64,000 bases of DNA from positions 82,501 to 146,500 of the forward strand of contig NW_026110530.1 in the NCBI RefSeq assembly GCF_024679095.1, given 5' to 3'. The position numbers were made by a program, and so were the translations under genes. The DNA is from Eriocheir sinensis (taxonomy: Eukaryota; Arthropoda; Malacostraca; Decapoda; Varunidae). Under the pieces are notes generated by a model, which was not told the DNA's origin, did no database searches, and was given only the letters and a program-made list of their open reading frames with translations. This document shows positions 59,311 through 64,000 of this stretch, piece after piece; positions within the stretch are counted from its first letter, which is position 1; every line of letters begins with the position of its first letter.

Positions 59311-60151
59311 GCATTTTTTTTGTGTTTTATTATTATTGTGTTTTTGCTACGTTACTGTTACCTTTAGCGTGAATATTGCCACATACTTCCTACTAAGCAT
59401 ACCATTACCTTTCTGCTACGTTTCTTGCAACGGTTCCTTCTATTAACTGTGTCATACATCATATCTTCGTTAACTGCTCACAGTCACATAACCATAAATT
59501 TTACTTTTCGTTAATGCATATAAACGACGCTGAAAATCAATGTAGTTACACTTGAAGATGAGATGATCGTAAAAATCTAACTTGTTCTTAGTCAGCAAAT
59601 GGGCAAAGATAAGACAAGACAAGACATTCTTAACTTATTATATTTTATTCATACTTTTCTCCTTTCTCTTTTTTTTTTTTTTGTGTGTGGGGCGGAAATC
59701 AGTATATGCAATCAATATAACACATTTATTTAGAACATGTCAAAGTGCTAATTATTGAAGGGTGATTTTTTTTCTATTTGAAAAACAAAACAAAAACAGA
59801 CAAATAATATAGTTCGCTAGTTAAAGGCACTTGTTCTTCAGACATTATGGAAATGATTTTGATGACGGTAAATCTTGAACTCCATATAAGCATTGTAACG
59901 CTGTTACCTTCACTAATTCCACAAATTCATTTGCTTACAGGAGGATATAATAAGAAAGAAAAAGATAGTTATACTTTTGAGCTTTCAGAAAATAGGTAAT
60001 TTAATCTACAACTTTAACTATATTTTTTTTTCCTAGACACTTAAAAAAAAAACTCCCATAACACATGACACACAATTCTCAAAATGAATCTTAAGTACAT
60101 TAGGAAGCGCAGAGTATTTTTGCACTTTTTAGGGGGTATAGAAAAATGATT

Positions 60152-60375
60152 TTTGCTGGGATTAAACCTTCCATACTCATATCCTTGAGCATGCGAAGAA
60201 CAATGGTGTGAAAAAAAAACATCAAAATTATAAAAAAAAAAAAAATACACTCATCACATTTTTTTCTATCCAAATGTTCGATCCCACCCACACTATGAAT
60301 GGCAAAAAAAAAAAAAAAGAAGAGTATTTGCTCGTAAAGGAAGAAATACAATCACAAAGGAGTAAGTCAAGCTGT
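60152..60375 (+). repeat. Second copy of the 59177-59310 segment
   Basis: Same words as in the first copy; contains ATTATAAAAAAAAAA and a TTTTTTTCTATCC insert between the halves. Confidence 0.85.
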
Positions 60376-60730
60376 CAATAACACCAACAAAACGACAAAA
60401 AAAAAAAAAAATAGATATACTTTCCTCTGAAATAAAATGATCTTATCAGCTTAAATATATTATAATATTTTACCTAATTCTCATTAAGGACAAGATCCCA
60501 GCAATGCCAAAGGGATTATAATTAGGTCCTATTAGAGTAGTGTGGAATGGAACCAAACCACAGTAAACCACAGGATTAGGTCAACAATATATAGTGTATC
60601 TCCAAGGTGCTATTAGAAAGTAGTATGTAATGAAACGCAAACACCAGAAAACCATGGAGTTAATGTGATCAACGCATGATACTTAGATATAAAGGAAAAT
60701 TAGAGAACCATATTTTTTTATCCCAATTAA
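60376..60730. other. No gene recognised
   Basis: AT-rich sequence with A-runs. No motif seen. Confidence 0.5.
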
Positions 60731-61955
60731 TGTGAAGCCAGTAATGTTGAATTTTTATAACCAGAGACCAATGAGAGACTAAAATATTTATGTATTTCTG
60801 TATTGCTTAGAACACTTTAAACCCTGAAGAAAGGACGCTTGGGACCAACCATGTGCACAGACCGGATAACGCCTTCAGAAAACTTATCTAAAACGTACTG
60901 GAGAAACCAATTAGTTAACAAGTATGGAAGACTAGTGGTGAGCATGTCATCATGTATAACTTCTGGTTGGGCAGAACCTCGCACTCTCTTATAGCCTGTA
61001 GCGTATTATTAATCTTTTCACCTGTTGATGATCATTACCAAAGAGATACACACTAAATAAATAGGGAATGCAGTGAATGTAAAACAAGTACCCAAATTAA
61101 GCATGTTAGAAACCAGACAGGCTCTACAGTATTCCGGTTTACAGGCTGACAATCAATGATCTAGCATTGTAAACTGAAACCGACAACTTAATAGGAATAT
61201 ATTACTGGATTACCTTATCCTAATCTTAAGCGTTATCCCTATGCATCATCAAATATTGTATGCAGAGAAAATAAAGGAGTTACCAAATGACTAGCAAATT
61301 AAACTGAAAATAAAAAAGAAGTACGACAAGTACATATCAATTTTAGTTCACACATAGTATCAAAAAGATAAAAAAAGTTCATTGATTAGGATCAGGTATA
61401 TAAAGGGAATTGCAGGGTCAAAACTAAATACACTTGGAATTCACAGTATATACACAGTAAACTGAGTAAAATTACAGAAAAAAAATTAATAAACCAATAA
61501 ACATTTACGTTTCAATGAATATTGTTCATATAAATTCTTCCTGGAAGACTTTGATTATTGAAAAACATAGAAATCCTCCCACTTGTGAACACTATGATCC
61601 AGTAGTTCTTAATACCAGTATTTCATGATCTTTAGATTCAAAATTGAAGGTGAATATTTCCTCTATTACCACTTTTCGCTTTTTGGAATTTTATTCTTCC
61701 ATGATAGTTTCAAACGCACAGGTGTTTTGATGTCTCATTGTTGTAAAAATGAATAATAACCATAATATGACAATTGGGGAGATTGTACGTACTCACGCGC
61801 CGACATCTCGTTTTCTACTCAACCAACTGCTCTTTTGTTGCTATACGTTACATGTTACGTTACGTTACGTCACGTTACATAATGCGTTATATATTTTCTA
61901 CTACCCTTTAAACCTTCCGTAAAAAAGAACATTGGGAGTGTATAGATGAAAACAA
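60731..61955 (+). repeat. Left arm of a large inverted duplication
   Basis: Its reverse complement occupies 62863-64000. Shared landmarks in order: CCAGAGACCAATGAG, AAATATTTATGTATTTCTGT, ACCAATTAGTTAA, TTTTCACCTGTTGATGATCA, GACAATCAATGATCTAG, TAAATTCTTCCTGGAAGACT, GCGCCGACATCTCGTTTTC, ACATGTTACGTTACGTTACG, AAAGAACATTGGGAGTGTAT. There are scattered substitutions and indels. No gene recognised inside. Confidence 0.9.
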
Positions 61956-62430
61956 CTCCAGCTTACCTCACTAGCCATGAATTTATTCATGTTCTTCTTG
62001 AATGTATTTATGATACTGTCACGCACAGCATGACTGCCAAGTCTATTCCACTCATCCACACCTCTTTTGGTAAACCAATGCTTGTCCATGTCTTTGTTGA
62101 ATCTGAATTTATCTATCTTAAACCCACTGCTAGAACATTTTGACATTTAATAAACAACAAAAACCCTATTAAGAAGCCCTTCATCCCTTTATAAATGTCA
62201 GTCACATCTTCGTAGCCTTCCTTCTCTAGAGAATGCAAGATTTAAATGCTAAAGTCTATCCTCATATGGAAAGTTTTCAAATCCTTTGAATCACTTTTTT
62301 TCTGTCTTTCTGTACAGATTCTAACATCTTGATATCCATTCTTAATGGACTGACGTAAACTGAACCACATAATCGAGATGAACTCTAACTGAGTGCTAAA
62401 TAAAAGCGAGGATGACTTCAACCTTCTATT
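61915..62430 (-). pseudogene. CR1 LINE ORF2 3' remnant in palindrome spacer
   Basis: Minus strand: GFKIDKFRFNKDMDKHWFTK followed by RGVDEWNRLGSHAV and FKKNMNKFMASEVSW, matching the last 60 residues of ORF2 at 29440-29610. Upstream in shifted frames are remnants of the preceding region (62230-62420). A diverged, multiply frameshifted copy. Confidence 0.75.
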
Positions 62431-62862
62431 GAAATGCACCTTTTTTCTTCCATTCGATAGTTTAAAGCGCACAGTGTTTGAGGTGTCATTGTTGTGCAAA
62501 TGAATATTCTTCTCGTAACCATGTCAGATGAATGGATAGGCTATACTGGGTACCTTTTAAGTCCCTGTGAGACATCATGGTCGCCATTCAACATTTCATG
62601 TCTATTTCACACTTGGTATTTCTTTTTCCTTTATTATTTCCTGTTTTGTTTTGTATTTTCTTCAACGATGGTGTTAAGCCTTTTGAGTATATATTGAGGT
62701 ATACCAATCTTAACCTCGTTGACGTGGTCATACGGCTAGTATTCATTTCCACATGAAGTGCTTCAAAACACCCTTTCAAAAGCTTAAATTCTGTCAATGG
62801 AAAAAATAGAAAAGAAAAGAAAAAAAGAGAACCCGCGAATAGAGATGGAATTTACCGTTGTT

Positions 62863-64000
62863 TTCATATACACTCCCAATGTTCTTTTTTACAGAGTTTA
62901 AGGGTAGTAGAAATATAACATATGTAACGTGACGTAACGTAACGTAACATGTAACGTATAACAACAAAAGAGCAGTTGGCTGGGCGAAAACGAGATGTCG
63001 GCGCGTGAGTAATATAATCTCCCCAATTGTCATATATGGTTATTATTCATTTTTTAAGCAAGACATCAAAACACTCAAAGTGTTTAAAACTATCAAGTGG
63101 AAGAATAAAATTCCAAAAGGAAAAGCGTGTAGAAATATTCACCCTAATTGAATTAAAGATCATGAAATACTGGTATTAAGAACTACTGATCATAGTGTTT
63201 CAAGTGGGAGGATTTATTTTCAATAATCAAAGTCTTCCAGGAAGAATTTATATGAACAATATTCATTGAAACGTAATGATTTTGGTTTTATTATTTTTTT
63301 TTCTGTAATTTTACTCAGTTTACTGTATATACTGTGAATTCCATGTATTTAGTTTTTGACCCGCAATGTTTATACATACCTGATCCTAATCAATGAACTT
63401 TTTTTATCTTTTGATACTATGTGTAACCAAAATTGATATGTACTCCCACTTTTATTTTCAGTTTAATTTGCTAGTCATTTGGTAACTATACCTTTATTTT
63501 CTCTGCATACAATATTTGATGATACAGGATACGTTAAGATTAGGATAAAGGTAATCCAGTAATATATTCCCTATTAAGCTGTCGGTTTCAACAATACTAG
63601 ATCATTGATTGTCAGCCTGTATGTCCGGAATACTGTAGAAGCCTGTCTGGTTTCTAACATGCTTAATTTGGTACTTGTTTTACATTCACTTATCTTCTAT
63701 TTATTTAGTGTGTATTCCTTTTGGTAATGATCATCAACAGGTGAAAAGATTAATAATACGCTAAGCACATAAGAGAGTGAGTTCTGCCCCTTAGTTATAC
63801 ATGATGACATGTCACTAATACCCTTCCATACATTAACTAATTGGTTTCCTCCAGTACGTTTTGATAAGTTTTCTCTGAAGGCCCAGTTCCCATGGTTATC
63901 CCGTCTCCTTTCTCTAGGTTTAAAGTGTTCTGGCAATACAGAAATACATAAATATTTTAGTCCTCATTGGTCTCTGGTTATAAAATTAATTACTGGTCAC
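62863..64000 (-). repeat. Right arm of the inverted duplication (runs off the window)
   Basis: Reverse complement of 60731-61955. The last bases of the window (TATAAAATTAATTACTGG) still align to the left arm at about 60743-60765, so the arm may continue beyond 64000. Confidence 0.9.

Overview
This is a eukaryotic nuclear window, most likely from an arthropod and probably a decapod crustacean. That is an inference. It rests on the very dense AT, GT/CA, TC and TAGA/TTA microsatellites, the many tRNA-headed SINEs, the CR1-, Jockey-, I- and L2-like LINEs, and a TTAGG-type (CCTAA on this strand) array at about 50.5 kb. There is no bacterial gene organisation and no complete, clearly host-encoded gene. 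Most long open frames lie in microsatellites and are not genes.

Layout. 0-8.4 kb: SINE-A, LINE ends, a 1,460-bp TIR element with TAA target duplications, an LTR with a tRNA-Leu primer-binding site followed by a duplicated leader plus SINE-B, and hAT/Tc1 debris. 8.6-13.9 kb: minisatellite, a THAP-domain exon, a hAT transposase relic, SINE-C and MITEs. 14-24.3 kb: Jockey LINE, a pogo-type transposase tail with a PHD-like finger, a LINE with CCHC knuckles and endonuclease, Tc1 and I-type LINE fragments, and a Ty3/gypsy RNase H piece. 24.4-29.9 kb: a nearly full-length CR1 LINE (21-bp repeats, ORF1 with zinc-finger/coiled coil/esterase, ORF2 with endonuclease/RT, 8-bp tail repeats) joined tail-to-tail to SINE-D. 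30.3-33.9 kb: a long hAT transposase and a 1,099-bp hAT MITE with a perfect 8-bp target duplication. 35.0-35.3 kb: a Tc1 fragment.

The centre of interest is 35.41-51.71 kb. This is a 16.3-kb unit bounded by TGTAGTG...CACTACA inverted repeats of about 40 bp. CCGG precedes the left end, and CCGT follows an inner copy of the right end. Inside is a multi-exon gene. Exons 1-5 join in phase through canonical GT-AG introns and encode a Gypsy-type integrase (zinc finger plus the first two catalytic Asp). After a degenerate exon 6, a long exon encodes a GPY/F-like remnant, a Ulp1/C48-like protease domain and a C-terminal PHD finger. Termini, target preference and domains match the Ginger1 class of DNA transposons. 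The copy is decayed: the exon with the third acidic residue is missing, there are several frameshifts, and the protease Cys position is His. It also holds nested LINE, SINE and Tigger insertions, and a TTAGG-type array with a 30-bp minisatellite near its right end.

51.9-64 kb: a second Jockey LINE, SINE-A copy 3, a GC-rich minisatellite, a 570-nt polypurine tract, a tandem duplication carrying a 120-codon ORF with a zinc-ribbon-like motif, SINE-D copy 2, and at the right edge an inverted duplication with arms of about 1.2 kb and a CR1 relic in its spacer.

All identifications come from reading the sequence and recalling family features. No alignment, search or statistics were run, and boundaries without TIRs or target duplications are approximate.
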